A program made the translations under genes and the position numbers. 47,689 nt of DNA, from NCBI GenBank assembly GCA_011523425.1, contig WTGU01000067.1, forward strand, positions 1 to 47,689, read 5' to 3'. Below the pieces are notes generated by a model. It was not told the origin of the DNA. It did not search any database and saw only the letters and a program-made list of their open reading frames with translations. This DNA comes from Alphaproteobacteria bacterium (GTDB lineage: Bacteria > Pseudomonadota > Alphaproteobacteria > UBA828). Shown here piece by piece: positions 35,544 to 43,113 of the stretch (position 1 is its first letter; the number at the start of each line of letters is the position of its first letter).

Positions 35544-35572
35544 TTCTCATGCGGGCCGCGAGCACCTATATT
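35544..35572 (+). promoter_or_regulatory. ssrA: Candidate ssrA promoter
   Basis: -35-like TTCTCA at 35544-35549, a 17-nt spacer and -10-like TATATT at 35567-35572. The predicted start, near 35579, falls exactly on the first base of the first tmRNA hairpin. This fit supports it, although both boxes are imperfect. Confidence 0.5.
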
Positions 35573-35578
35573 GTCGGG

Positions 35579-35890
35579 GTCGGCGGGAGACCGCCGACTA
35601 TGGCGATAAACGCCGTTCGAAATAAGCGTTGCGGACCCGGGGGCAGTACCCGGCGCCTCCACCACCCGGCCGGCAGACCGGATCACGGGGGCGAACCAGG
35701 ATCGACGTGCGTGGTAAAGGTGCGGTCTTCGCCCGGCATGGTACCGCCGTTATCGGGCCAACTCAGAGGTGCGAACGACAACGAAGTCGCACTCGCTGCC
35801 TAGCATCGCTAGGTAAGCGCGGCTCGGGGGGCGCCGGGCAACAGAAGCCCCCCACTCAGGCCAGCCCTGCGCAGAACGCACGTCCGGAAG
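35579..35890 (+). ncRNA. ssrA: Circularly permuted two-piece tmRNA
   Basis: Rescues stalled ribosomes and tags their products. The acceptor piece comes first (about 35579-35664): an 8-bp hairpin with a GAGA loop (35579-35598), a T-arm CCGGG/CCCGG (35637-35653), the 3' acceptor strand CGCCTCC (35654-35660), then A and CCA to 35664. A spacer (35665-35686) follows. The coding piece starts with GGGGGCG (35687-35693), which pairs fully with CGCCTCC, including the G3-U alanine identity pair. The tag frame at 35771-35803 reads ANDNEVALAA then TAG; the stop codon lies in a 5-bp helix (35799-35813). A 7-bp G/C helix (35826-35853) marks a later pseudoknot region. The 3' end near 35890 is estimated. Permutation of this type is known in alphaproteobacteria. 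sspB is next. Confidence 0.93.
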
Positions 35891-35892
35891 CG

Positions 35893-35929
35893 ATGCGGGC
35901 CGTGACCCCGCCGAAGCATCCGGGCTAAG
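35893..35929 (+). promoter_or_regulatory. Candidate sspB promoter with shared dyad motif
   Basis: ATGCGGGCC at 35893-35901, -35-like GTGACC at 35902-35907, a 16-nt spacer (35908-35923) and -10-like GCTAAG at 35924-35929. It is the third copy of the motif found before mlaE and ilvE. It lies just after the tmRNA coding piece, so it probably drives sspB separately from ssrA. Confidence 0.58.
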
Positions 35930-36000
35930 CTGCCCTACATCGCCGGGCCGACACCAGCACGGCCGTGGGCACGGACAGAGGCGCGAACGCGGGCGCGATC

Positions 36001-36582
36001 ATGGGCGCGGACTCGGGCAAGGATCTCATCGGCTACAACGCGTTGGTCGAGAACGGGCTTCGCACGGTCGTCCGCGAGGCGCTCCGCCGCGTTGCCGAAG
36101 AGGGCTGGCCCGGCACCCATCACGCCTACCTCACCTTCAGGACCGGCGCTCCCGGCGTCGAGGTCCCCGACTTCCTGCGTCAGCGCTATCCGGAGGAGTT
36201 GACGATCGTCCTGCAGCATCAGTTCTGGGGCCTGGAGGTGGGCGAGGAGTCGTTCTCGGTAACGCTGAGCTTCAACAAGGTGGGCCAGCGCATCACCGTG
36301 CCCTTCGCCGCGCTCACGAGCTACGCGGACCCCTCGATCAAGTTCGGTCTTCAGTTCGGGCAGGCCCCGCAGCCGGGCAGGAAGGCCGGCGCGAAACGGC
36401 GGCGGCCCGCGGCGGCGGACGCCCCGCCCGATGTGCACGAGGAGGAGTCGGCGCCGGCGGCGCGCAGCGAGCGGGTCGAGCCGGAGGCGCCGGAAGACGA
36501 GTCTGGAGCGACGCGGGACGCGAACGGAGAAGAGGCAGGCGGCGACAAGGTCGTCGCGCTGGACCGGTTCCGCAAGAAGTAG
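36001..36582 (+). CDS. sspB: SspB, ClpXP adaptor for ssrA-tagged proteins
   Basis: Alphaproteobacterial SspB: binds the ssrA tag and tethers tagged proteins to ClpXP. The tag-binding domain spans about 8-118, with LVENGLRTVVREALRRVAEEG, HHAYLTFRT, PEELTIVLQHQFWGLEV and TVPFAALTSYADPSI. A long Ala/Glu-rich linker (about 125-180) is probably disordered. The C-terminus LDRFRKK matches the known XB motif that docks on the ClpX N-domain. I prefer the ATG at 36001 (193 residues); GTG 35965 is in frame, but adds a non-conserved stretch. Its place beside ssrA joins the tag and its adaptor in one locus. Confidence 0.94.
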   Translation: MGADSGKDLIGYNALVENGLRTVVREALRRVAEEGWPGTHHAYLTFRTGAPGVEVPDFLRQRYPEELTIVLQHQFWGLEVGEESFSVTLSFNKVGQRITVPFAALTSYADPSIKFGLQFGQAPQPGRKAGAKRRRPAAADAPPDVHEEESAPAARSERVEPEAPEDESGATRDANGEEAGGDKVVALDRFRKK

Positions 36583-36593
36583 GCGGCCTCGCT

Positions 36594-37367
36594 CTATTCC
36601 TCCCACTCGAGATTGCCGCAGACCCCGATCAGCTGGCCCGTGATGTTGCGGGCCGCGTCCTGCGCCAGGAAGAACGCCGCTTCCGCGACCTCCTCGCAGT
36701 CGATGAGCGAGCGCGTGGAGATGAAGCTCACGTAGCGCTCGTGCGCCTCCTCGACCGTCTGCCCCCGCTCGGCCGCGAGATGCGTGATGAGCCGCCTGCC
36801 GCGCGGGTTGTCGATGATGCCGGGCAGGATGGCGTTGCAGCGAATGCCGAAGGGGCCGAGCTCGCGCGCGAGGTTCCGGGTCATGCCGTCCACGGCGCAC
36901 TTGGAGGTGACGTAGGAGGTTCTGAGCGGCATCCCCACCCGGGTCGACGCGGTGGAGATGTTGATGATCGCTCCCGCCCCTCGCGCCTTCATGACCGGCA
37001 CGGCGCGCTTGATGCAGTGGAACATCCCGTGGAGGTTGACGTCGACCACCCGGTGCCACTCGTCGTCCTCGATCTCCTCCACCGGCGCGCGGGGTCCGCT
37101 GATGCCGGCGTTGTTCACCAGCACGTCGATGGTCCCGAGCGTCGACAGCCCTTCCTCGAACCAGCGCCCGACCGCGTCGGCCGAACCCACGTCGGCGATG
37201 CTGCCGGACATGCCGGGATTGGCGCCGAGCACGGCCTCCAGGCTCTCCTCCGTGAGACAGCAGATGTGAACGCGGGCGCCTTCGGCGCAGAAGCGCTCGG
37301 CGACGGCCTTGCCGATGCTGCGGCCGGCACCGGTGACCATCACGGCCTGCGGCCTCTCGCTCGCCAT
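36594..37367 (-). CDS. SDR family oxidoreductase
   Basis: A 257-residue short-chain dehydrogenase/reductase of the classical type. The cofactor motif TGAGRSIG lies near residue 12, NNAG near 87-90, and the YxxxK motif in TSYVTSK. The position 13 residues before the Tyr is Thr (INISTAST), where Ser is usual; a Ser sits next to it. The C-terminal GVCGNLEWEE is unusual. GAGGAGGGA lies just upstream of the ATG at 37367. It is convergent with sspB (11 bp) and divergent from fumC, with an intergenic repeat between. The substrate is unknown. Confidence 0.88.
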   Translation of the reverse strand: MASERPQAVMVTGAGRSIGKAVAERFCAEGARVHICCLTEESLEAVLGANPGMSGSIADVGSADAVGRWFEEGLSTLGTIDVLVNNAGISGPRAPVEEIEDDEWHRVVDVNLHGMFHCIKRAVPVMKARGAGAIINISTASTRVGMPLRTSYVTSKCAVDGMTRNLARELGPFGIRCNAILPGIIDNPRGRRLITHLAAERGQTVEEAHERYVSFISTRSLIDCEEVAEAAFFLAQDAARNITGQLIGVCGNLEWEE

Positions 37368-37450
37368 GGCTCCCTCCTCGTCCTTGCTCGCCGACGGCGG
37401 GAGGATAGGGCGCGCCGATGCCTGCGCCAAACGCTCCGCCTCTATTTCTG

Positions 37451-37555
37451 ATCCCTCAGTCGCCGGGCGCTCGCTCCGCTCGCTTGGCTTCGCGCCGAGG
37501 GCGCGCGACGCAGATGCGCCGTCCGGACCTGACGGTCCGGCGTTTCTCCCCCACT
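37451..37555. repeat. Intergenic repeat element, copy 1
   Basis: About 105 bp that aligns with 42783-42890. It begins with ATCCCTCAGTCGCCGGG, then has a G/C-rich inverted repeat (CGCGCC-GAG-GGCGCG), and a perfect 7-bp hairpin, CCGGACC-TGAC-GGTCCGG at 37523-37540. It lies between the divergent SDR and fumC genes, so it is not a terminator for either. On the minus strand it can be read as protein (SERPATEG), but I see no support for a gene. Confidence 0.75.
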
Positions 37556-37628
37556 CGTTCAACTGTTGGCGGGCAGTCGTGACCGATCGCATGTGATAAA
37601 TGATGTCGACAAAGAGAGGGGCAGGGCC

Positions 37629-39035
37629 ATGACCAAGGATTCGGCGGAGACCCGGCGCGAGACGGATTCGATCGGCGCGATCGACGTGCCGGCCGACGCC
37701 TACTGGGGCGCCCAGACGCAGCGCAGCCTGCAGAACTTCAGGATCGGCGGCGAGCGCATGCCGGCCCCGCTGATCCGCGCGCTCGGCATCATCAAGCAGG
37801 CGGCGGCGCGGGTGAACGTCGAGGCCGGCCTGCTCGACGCCGGGCTGGGCCGGGCGATCGACCAGGCTGCCGGCGAGGTGATCGCGGGCGCGCTCGACGA
37901 CCACTTCCCCCTCGTCGTCTGGCAGACCGGCTCGGGCACCCAGAGCAACATGAACGCGAACGAAGTGATCGCCAACCGGGCCTGCGAGATCCTGGGTCAG
38001 CCCATGGGCGCCAAGGAGCCGGTCCACCCCAACGATCATGTCAACCGGAGCCAGTCGTCGAACGACACCTTCCCGACCGCGATGCACATAGCCGCCGTCG
38101 AGCAGTGCCACCACCTGCTGCTGCCGGCGCTCGAGCATCTGCACGGGGCGCTCGCGGCCAAGGCGGACGCCTTCGCCGACATCGTCAAGATCGGCCGCAC
38201 CCACCTCCAGGACGCGACGCCGCTTACCCTCGGCCAGGAGTTCTCCGGCTACGCGACGCAGGTGGCGTACGGGATCGAGCGCGTGCGCGCCGCGCTGCCG
38301 AGGCTTTCCGCGCTCGCCCAGGGAGGCACCGCCGTCGGCACCGGGCTCAACACCAAGGCGGGCTTCGACGAGCGCTTCGCGGCCGAGGTCGCGGCGCTCA
38401 CCGGGCTCCCTTTCCGCACCGCCGAGAACAAGTTCGAGGCGATCGCCGCCAACGACGCGGTGGTCGAGATGTCGGGCGCGCTCAACACCGTGGCCGCGAG
38501 CCTGATGAAGATCGCCAACGACATCCGCCTGCTCGGCTCGGGCCCGCGCTGCGGCCTCGGCGAGCTGGAGCTGCCGGCCAACGAGCCGGGGTCGTCGATC
38601 ATGCCCGGCAAGGTCAACCCGACCCAGGCCGAGGCGCTGACCATGGTCGCGGCCCAGGTCATGGGCAACCACGTCGCCATCTCGGTCGCTGGCGCGAGCG
38701 GGCACTTCGAGCTCAACGTGTTCAAGCCGGTAATGATCTACAACCTGCTGCAATCGATCCGGCTGATCGGCGACGGCGCCCGCAGCTTCACCGACAACTG
38801 CGTCGCCGGCATTGAGCCGAACCGGGAGCGGATCGACCGGCTCCTGCACGAGTCCCTGATGCTGGTGACGGCGCTCAACCCCCACATCGGCTACGACAAC
38901 GCCGCCAAGGTGGCGAAGAAGGCCCATGCCGAGGGAACGACGCTAAAGGAAGCCGCGCTTGCGCTCGGCGTGGTGAGCGAGGCCGACTTCGAGCGCTGGG
39001 TCGATCCCGCGAAGATGACCGGGCCGGCGCCCTAG
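37629..39035 (+). CDS. fumC: Class II fumarate hydratase
   Basis: Hydrates fumarate to L-malate in the TCA cycle; iron-independent and heat-stable class. The protein has 468 residues from the ATG at 37629. Key regions are [53 protein letters not shown], and the superfamily loop [15 protein letters not shown]. An in-frame upstream start at 37566 lies partly in A/T-rich leader DNA and is rejected. It ends 4 bp before the stop of the convergent aminopeptidase gene. Confidence 0.97.
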   Translation: MTKDSAETRRETDSIGAIDVPADAYWGAQTQRSLQNFRIGGERMPAPLIRALGIIKQAAARVNVEAGLLDAGLGRAIDQAAGEVIAGALDDHFPLVVWQTGSGTQSNMNANEVIANRACEILGQPMGAKEPVHPNDHVNRSQSSNDTFPTAMHIAAVEQCHHLLLPALEHLHGALAAKADAFADIVKIGRTHLQDATPLTLGQEFSGYATQVAYGIERVRAALPRLSALAQGGTAVGTGLNTKAGFDERFAAEVAALTGLPFRTAENKFEAIAANDAVVEMSGALNTVAASLMKIANDIRLLGSGPRCGLGELELPANEPGSSIMPGKVNPTQAEALTMVAAQVMGNHVAISVAGASGHFELNVFKPVMIYNLLQSIRLIGDGARSFTDNCVAGIEPNRERIDRLLHESLMLVTALNPHIGYDNAAKVAKKAHAEGTTLKEAALALGVVSEADFERWVDPAKMTGPAP

Positions 39036-39039
39036 TCCC

Positions 39040-41061
39040 CTAGAGCGCCGCGGTCGCGGCGCGAAGCCAGGCCAGCGTCGCCTCGTCGCCCGCGAGCAGC
39101 GGGGCGAGCGTCTCCGCCACGCGCGCGTGGTAGCCGTCGAGCCAGGCGCGCTCGCCGTCCGTCAGCATGGCGGGCTCGATCAGCGCCCGGTCGATGGGCG
39201 CGAGCGTGAGCGTCTCGAAGCCGAGGAAGCCGTCGTCGCCGTCATCGGCTAGCGCGACCGTGACAAGGTTCTCGATGCGGATGCCGTAGGCGCCGGTCTC
39301 GTAGTAGCCGGGCTCGTTGGAGACCACCATGCCGGGAGCGAGCGCGGCCGCGCTGCCGAGGCGGGAGATGCGCTGCGGACTCTCGTGCACGTTGAGGTAC
39401 GCACCCACGCCGTGGCCCGTGCCGTGATCGTAGTCGAGGCCCGCCTGCCACAGGAACTGGCGCGCCAGCGTATCGAGCTGGGCGCCCGTGGTGCCGCGCG
39501 GGAAGCGCGCCGTCGCCAGCGCGATGTGGCCGCGCAGCACCCGGGTGAAACGGTCCCGGTGCTCGGGCTCCGGTCGGCCGATCGCGACGGTGCGGGTCAC
39601 GTCCGTGGTGCCGTCGAGATATTGCCCGCCCGAATCGACCAGGTAGAGGGAGCCCGGCTCGAGGGTCCGGTTGCTGTCGGCCGTGACCCGGTAGTGAACG
39701 ATGGCCCCGTTGGGGCCGGCGCCGGAGATCGTGTCGAAGCTCGGACCCCGGTAGTGCTCGCCGCCGGCGCGCATGGCCGCGAGGCGGTCGATCGCATCGA
39801 GCTCGCTGACGGACCCCGGCGGCGCGGCCGCGAGCCATGCGAGGAAGCGCACGAGCGCAGCGCCGTCGCGGCGATGGGCGGCGCGGATGCCGGCGAGTTC
39901 GACTTCGTTCTTGCACGCCTTGGGGAGCGCGCAGGGATCGGCGCCACGCACCACCTGAGCGCCCCCTTCGGCCAGGCGGTCGATCATCCAGACCGGCGTC
40001 GCCGCCTCGTCGACCAGCACCGCCTTGCCCGCACCGGCGAGGCGATCGAGGACGCCCGCCAGCGCTCCCGGCGGCCGTACCCGCACCGCATTGCCGAGAT
40101 GGGCAGGCACCTCGGGCAGCAGCTTGCGTGCGTCCACGAACCAGTCCACGCCGCCATCGCCGTCGACAACCGCGAACGAATGCGGCAGCGGGCTGTTGGC
40201 GACATCGGCGCCGCGCACGTTAAGTAGCCAGGCAATCGAATCGGGCGCGCTCAGGATGGCGGCGTCTACCCCCTTCTCCGCGAGGCGGCCGGCGACGGCC
40301 TCTCGCTTCTCGCTCGCATCCCTGCCGGCGAAGCGCACCGGGTGGGGCGCGATGGGGCCGAGCGGCGGCGGCGGCTGGTCCGCCCACAGCACGTCGATGG
40401 GGTTCTGCTCGCAGGCGACCAGGCGTGCGCCGGCGGCCTCGCACGGCGCCGCCAGCCGGTCGCGCTCGCGCGTGCCGTGCAGGGCTGGATCGTAGCCGAG
40501 CGCCGCACCTTCGGAGAGATGCTTCCCGAGCCACGCATCGGCCGGCGCGTCCGTCATGTGGCGATGCTCGTAGAGGGAGCCGTCCACCTGCGCCGCCGCC
40601 TGCAGCACGTAGCGCCCGTCGACGAAGAGCGCCGCCCGTTCCCCGAGCACGATCGCCATGCCGGCCGAGCCGGTGAAGCCGGTCAGCCAGGCGAGGCGCT
40701 GCGCCCGGCGCGCGACGTACTCGCCCTGGTGCTCGTCGCTGAGGGGGACCACGAAGCCGTCGAGGCCGCGCCTCGCGAGCTCCGCCCTGAGCGCCGCGAG
40801 CCGCGCCGCCGGCTCGGGCTCATCGATGCCGTCGGCTGCGTCGGCGCAGGTCCGGCGCAACTCCTCGAGCCGGTCGGCGAGCGCGCCCGTGGCCTGGGCC
40901 TCGGACAGGATCAGGCGCAGCCAGCTCCGGTCCCGCACGTCCGCCGCGGCGACGCCCTGCACCAGCGCCTCGACCTCGTCTGCGGATCTCTCGATCCCGG
41001 CCGCGGCGAGCGCCTGTGCCAGCGCGTCGCGCCGGCCCGTTGTCGCGGTGTCTTCCGGCAT
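39040..41061 (-). CDS. Aminopeptidase P family protein (M24B) with N-terminal extension
   Basis: Metallopeptidase of family M24B that removes the N-terminal residue from Xaa-Pro peptides. It has 673 residues; related XPNPEP1-like proteins are about 600. The extra 80 or so residues at the N-terminus are helical and charged, and I do not recognise them. The creatinase-like N-domains start at about 88 (LRAELARRGLDGFVVPLSDEHQGEYV). The catalytic domain keeps the metal ligands: two Asp in YLVDSGGQYLDGTTDVT, His in HGTGHGVG, Glu in SNEPGYYE and Glu in GIRIENLV. prmA ends 25 bp upstream. It is probably a cytoplasmic peptide-recycling enzyme. Confidence 0.92.
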   Translation of the reverse strand: MPEDTATTGRRDALAQALAAAGIERSADEVEALVQGVAAADVRDRSWLRLILSEAQATGALADRLEELRRTCADAADGIDEPEPAARLAALRAELARRGLDGFVVPLSDEHQGEYVARRAQRLAWLTGFTGSAGMAIVLGERAALFVDGRYVLQAAAQVDGSLYEHRHMTDAPADAWLGKHLSEGAALGYDPALHGTRERDRLAAPCEAAGARLVACEQNPIDVLWADQPPPPLGPIAPHPVRFAGRDASEKREAVAGRLAEKGVDAAILSAPDSIAWLLNVRGADVANSPLPHSFAVVDGDGGVDWFVDARKLLPEVPAHLGNAVRVRPPGALAGVLDRLAGAGKAVLVDEAATPVWMIDRLAEGGAQVVRGADPCALPKACKNEVELAGIRAAHRRDGAALVRFLAWLAAAPPGSVSELDAIDRLAAMRAGGEHYRGPSFDTISGAGPNGAIVHYRVTADSNRTLEPGSLYLVDSGGQYLDGTTDVTRTVAIGRPEPEHRDRFTRVLRGHIALATARFPRGTTGAQLDTLARQFLWQAGLDYDHGTGHGVGAYLNVHESPQRISRLGSAAALAPGMVVSNEPGYYETGAYGIRIENLVTVALADDGDDGFLGFETLTLAPIDRALIEPAMLTDGERAWLDGYHARVAETLAPLLAGDEATLAWLRAATAAL

Positions 41062-41086
41062 GGGGGTGTTTCTGCCAGCGCGCCGC

Positions 41087-41992
41087 TCATGCCGTCAATA
41101 TCAGCGTGACCCAGTCGCCCACCGGAACTCGGCGGCGGAGCCTGAGGCGGGCGGCGCGGCAGGCGGACAGCACCAGCCGCTCCTCGGCGTCCAGAATGCC
41201 CGAAAGGACCGCGGCGCCGCCGGGGCGCAAGCGCCGGGCGAGAGCCGGCGCCATCGCCGCGATCGGCCGTGCCCTTATGTTGGCGCAGATCAGGTCGGCC
41301 CGCCCGCCCCCGACCGCGTGGCCGGCGGGGAGGCCCACCGCCCACACCACCGTCACCCGGCGGGAGAGCGCATTCCGCCGCACCGTCGCCCGCGCCGCGG
41401 CCACCGCCAGCGGATCGACGTCCGTGGCGACCACATGGGCCGGCCAGAGCCGCGCCATCGCCACCGCGAGAATGCCGGAGCCGGTGCCGATATCGAACGC
41501 GAGCCGCACCCGCCGGCGCCGTGCCAGCCAGTCGAGGGCGAGCAGGCAGCCCCGGGTCGTCTCGTGGCGGCCGGAGCCGAAGGCGGGCCCGGCATCGACG
41601 GCGAGCGCGAGGCGCCCGTGCGGCACGGCCTCGCGCGTGCCCCGGATCGTGAGACGGCCTACCGTGAGCGGCGGAAACGAGGCGAGCGACTGCGCGGCCC
41701 AGTCGACAGCGGGCACGGGCTGCGCGGCTTCGGTCTCGGGCGCGACACCGGCCGCTTGGAGCAGCGCTAGCAGCCGCGCGGGCCGCGCGTCGTCCGCCGG
41801 CGGGCCGGCGCCGATGAGTGTCGCGCGCAGCCGGTCCTCCGGCGCCTCTCGGACCGGATGAGCGGCCTCGATCGTCTCGGCTACCACGGCGTCGGCATGC
41901 TCGGCGAGCGCCGGCTCCAGCGCCTCGAAGGCGGCGCGCGTGAGGGTGAGCGAGAGCCGCCAGCCTGCGGCCTCCTCGCCGCCCGCGCTCAT
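41087..41992 (-). CDS. prmA: Ribosomal protein L11 methyltransferase
   Basis: SAM-dependent methyltransferase that trimethylates ribosomal protein L11. The protein has 301 residues. The SAM-binding motif I is AFDIGTGSGILAVAMARL near 178, preceded by VDAGPAFGSGRHETTRGCLLAL, which is characteristic of PrmA. The catalytic stretch DLICANI(R) follows. It is upstream of the aminopeptidase P gene (25 bp) and divergent from the cysteine hydrolase gene (71 bp). It is Ala-rich and lacks any signal peptide. Confidence 0.93.
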   Translation of the reverse strand: MSAGGEEAAGWRLSLTLTRAAFEALEPALAEHADAVVAETIEAAHPVREAPEDRLRATLIGAGPPADDARPARLLALLQAAGVAPETEAAQPVPAVDWAAQSLASFPPLTVGRLTIRGTREAVPHGRLALAVDAGPAFGSGRHETTRGCLLALDWLARRRRVRLAFDIGTGSGILAVAMARLWPAHVVATDVDPLAVAAARATVRRNALSRRVTVVWAVGLPAGHAVGGGRADLICANIRARPIAAMAPALARRLRPGGAAVLSGILDAEERLVLSACRAARLRLRRRVPVGDWVTLILTA

Positions 41993-42063
41993 CGCAAGCG
42001 CCCCCGGTGCGGCGCAATCCCGGCTATGATGGGGAGGCGGACAAGCACCGCCGGAGAGATGTG

Positions 42064-42768
42064 ATGCCCGAGATACCGGACTGGCAGCGCTTCCTGAGCG
42101 AAGACGACAGGACCACCATCGAGAGCGGCCGCTGGGCCAGGCGCGTCGGCTTCGGCGCCCGACCCGCCGTCATTCTCATCGACGTGCAGAACTACATGGT
42201 GGGGGAGGAGGGCAATCACGACCTCGCCGCCTACCCCTATAGCTGCGCCACCGGCTGGGCTGCGGTGCGGCAGACCGCGCGCATCGTCGACGCGGCGCGG
42301 GCCGCGCGCGCGCCGGTGATCTACACCCGCTTCGCCATCGACCGCACCGTCGGCGATGCCGGGCTCTTCGACGCCAAGATCGGCGCGGAGGCGGGCGAGA
42401 ACGTCTATTTCGAGGGCACCCACGGCAGCGAGATCGTGGCGGACGTGGCGCCCCGGCCGGAAGACCTGGTCTTCACCAAGAAGAAGCCGAGCTCGTTCCA
42501 CGGTACGCCTCTTCTGCCCTATCTGATCGACCGTGCCATCGATACGCTGATCGTCACCGGCGGCGCCACCTGCAACTGCGTGCGCGCGACGGTCTTCGAC
42601 GCCTTCTCCTACAACTATCGCACCATCGTACCGGCGGATGCGGTGTTCGACCGCCTGCCGATCTCCCACGAGATCAACCTGTTCGACATGAATCGCTGCT
42701 CGGCGGATGTGACGGACACGGACGCCGTGCTCGCCTACCTCGGCGACATGGCCCAGCGCGCGGCCTAA
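42064..42768 (+). CDS. Cysteine hydrolase, isochorismatase superfamily
   Basis: A 234-residue member of the isochorismatase-like cysteine hydrolase superfamily, closest in look to N-carbamoylsarcosine or ureidoacrylate amidohydrolases. The triad is visible: D40 (LIDVQNYM), a Lys in TKKKPSSF (139-141) and Cys172 (GGATCNCVRAT). GGAGAG lies 5 nt before the ATG at 42064, which I prefer over an upstream in-frame start at 42007. It is divergent from prmA and followed by the intergenic repeat, not by a partner gene. The substrate is open: an N-carbamoyl or N-acyl amide is likely. Confidence 0.87.
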   Translation: MPEIPDWQRFLSEDDRTTIESGRWARRVGFGARPAVILIDVQNYMVGEEGNHDLAAYPYSCATGWAAVRQTARIVDAARAARAPVIYTRFAIDRTVGDAGLFDAKIGAEAGENVYFEGTHGSEIVADVAPRPEDLVFTKKKPSSFHGTPLLPYLIDRAIDTLIVTGGATCNCVRATVFDAFSYNYRTIVPADAVFDRLPISHEINLFDMNRCSADVTDTDAVLAYLGDMAQRAA

Positions 42769-42782
42769 ACTCAGACTCACGT

Positions 42783-42890
42783 ATCCCTCAGTCGCCGGGT
42801 GCTCGCTCCGCGAGCTTGGCTTTCGCGCTATTCGGCGCGCGGCGCGGTCGCGCCGTCCGGGCCTGCGGCCCGGTCCTCCCACAATCTCAC
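42783..42890. repeat. Intergenic repeat element, copy 2
   Basis: Aligns with 37451-37555. It starts with ATCCCTCAGTCGCCGGG and carries three inverted repeats: GCTCGC-TCC-GCGAGC near 42802, a GGCGCG/CGCGCC pair around 42841-42854, and CCGGGCC-TGC-GGCCCGG at 42857-42873. The last differs from copy 1 by matched changes on both arms. It lies between the cysteine hydrolase and SRP RNA genes. Confidence 0.75.
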
Positions 42891-42935
42891 TCCCTGCGTT
42901 GACCGGCCGCTGATGCCGGCGACGGCGCCACCTGC

Positions 42936-42941
42936 TATAGT
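42936..42941 (+). promoter_or_regulatory. ffs: Candidate -10 box of the SRP RNA gene
   Basis: TATAGT, in the context GCTATAGT, lies 7 bp before the estimated SRP RNA start. No well-spaced -35 is visible; a TTGACC at 42899-42904 is about 31 bp upstream and is too far to belong to this box. Confidence 0.5.
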
Positions 42942-42947
42942 GGATGC

Positions 42948-43046
42948 GGGAGGTCGGCGGCGGACGGCTTTCTCGCCAACCCGGTCAGGTCCGGAAGGAA
43001 GCAGCCGTAACGAGCTTCAAGCCGGGTCGTCCGTCGGCCTCCTGCC
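42948..43046 (+). ncRNA. ffs: SRP RNA (4.5S type)
   Basis: Bacterial signal recognition particle RNA that scaffolds Ffh and targets membrane proteins. The conserved core GGTCAGGTCCGGAAGGAAGC at 42983-43002, followed by AGCCG, is unmistakable: it contains the domain IV GNAR-type loop and the asymmetric A-rich internal loop. The outer stem is formed by GGAGG (42949-42953) with CCTCC (43038-43042). The length is about 99 nt; the ends are estimated from the stem. It lies 67 bp before dnaX, as is common in alphaproteobacteria. Confidence 0.93.
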
Positions 43047-43113
43047 GCCAAGCCGACGCACCGCCCGCCGCGCGCACGCTGCGCACCGCGAGCCCGAGGA
43101 CGACAATGCTCCC

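Noticed and set aside
42783-42890. Repeat copy 2 as a simple terminator of the cysteine hydrolase gene
   Set aside because: There is no T-run, and the related copy at 37451 lies between two divergent genes where no terminator is needed.
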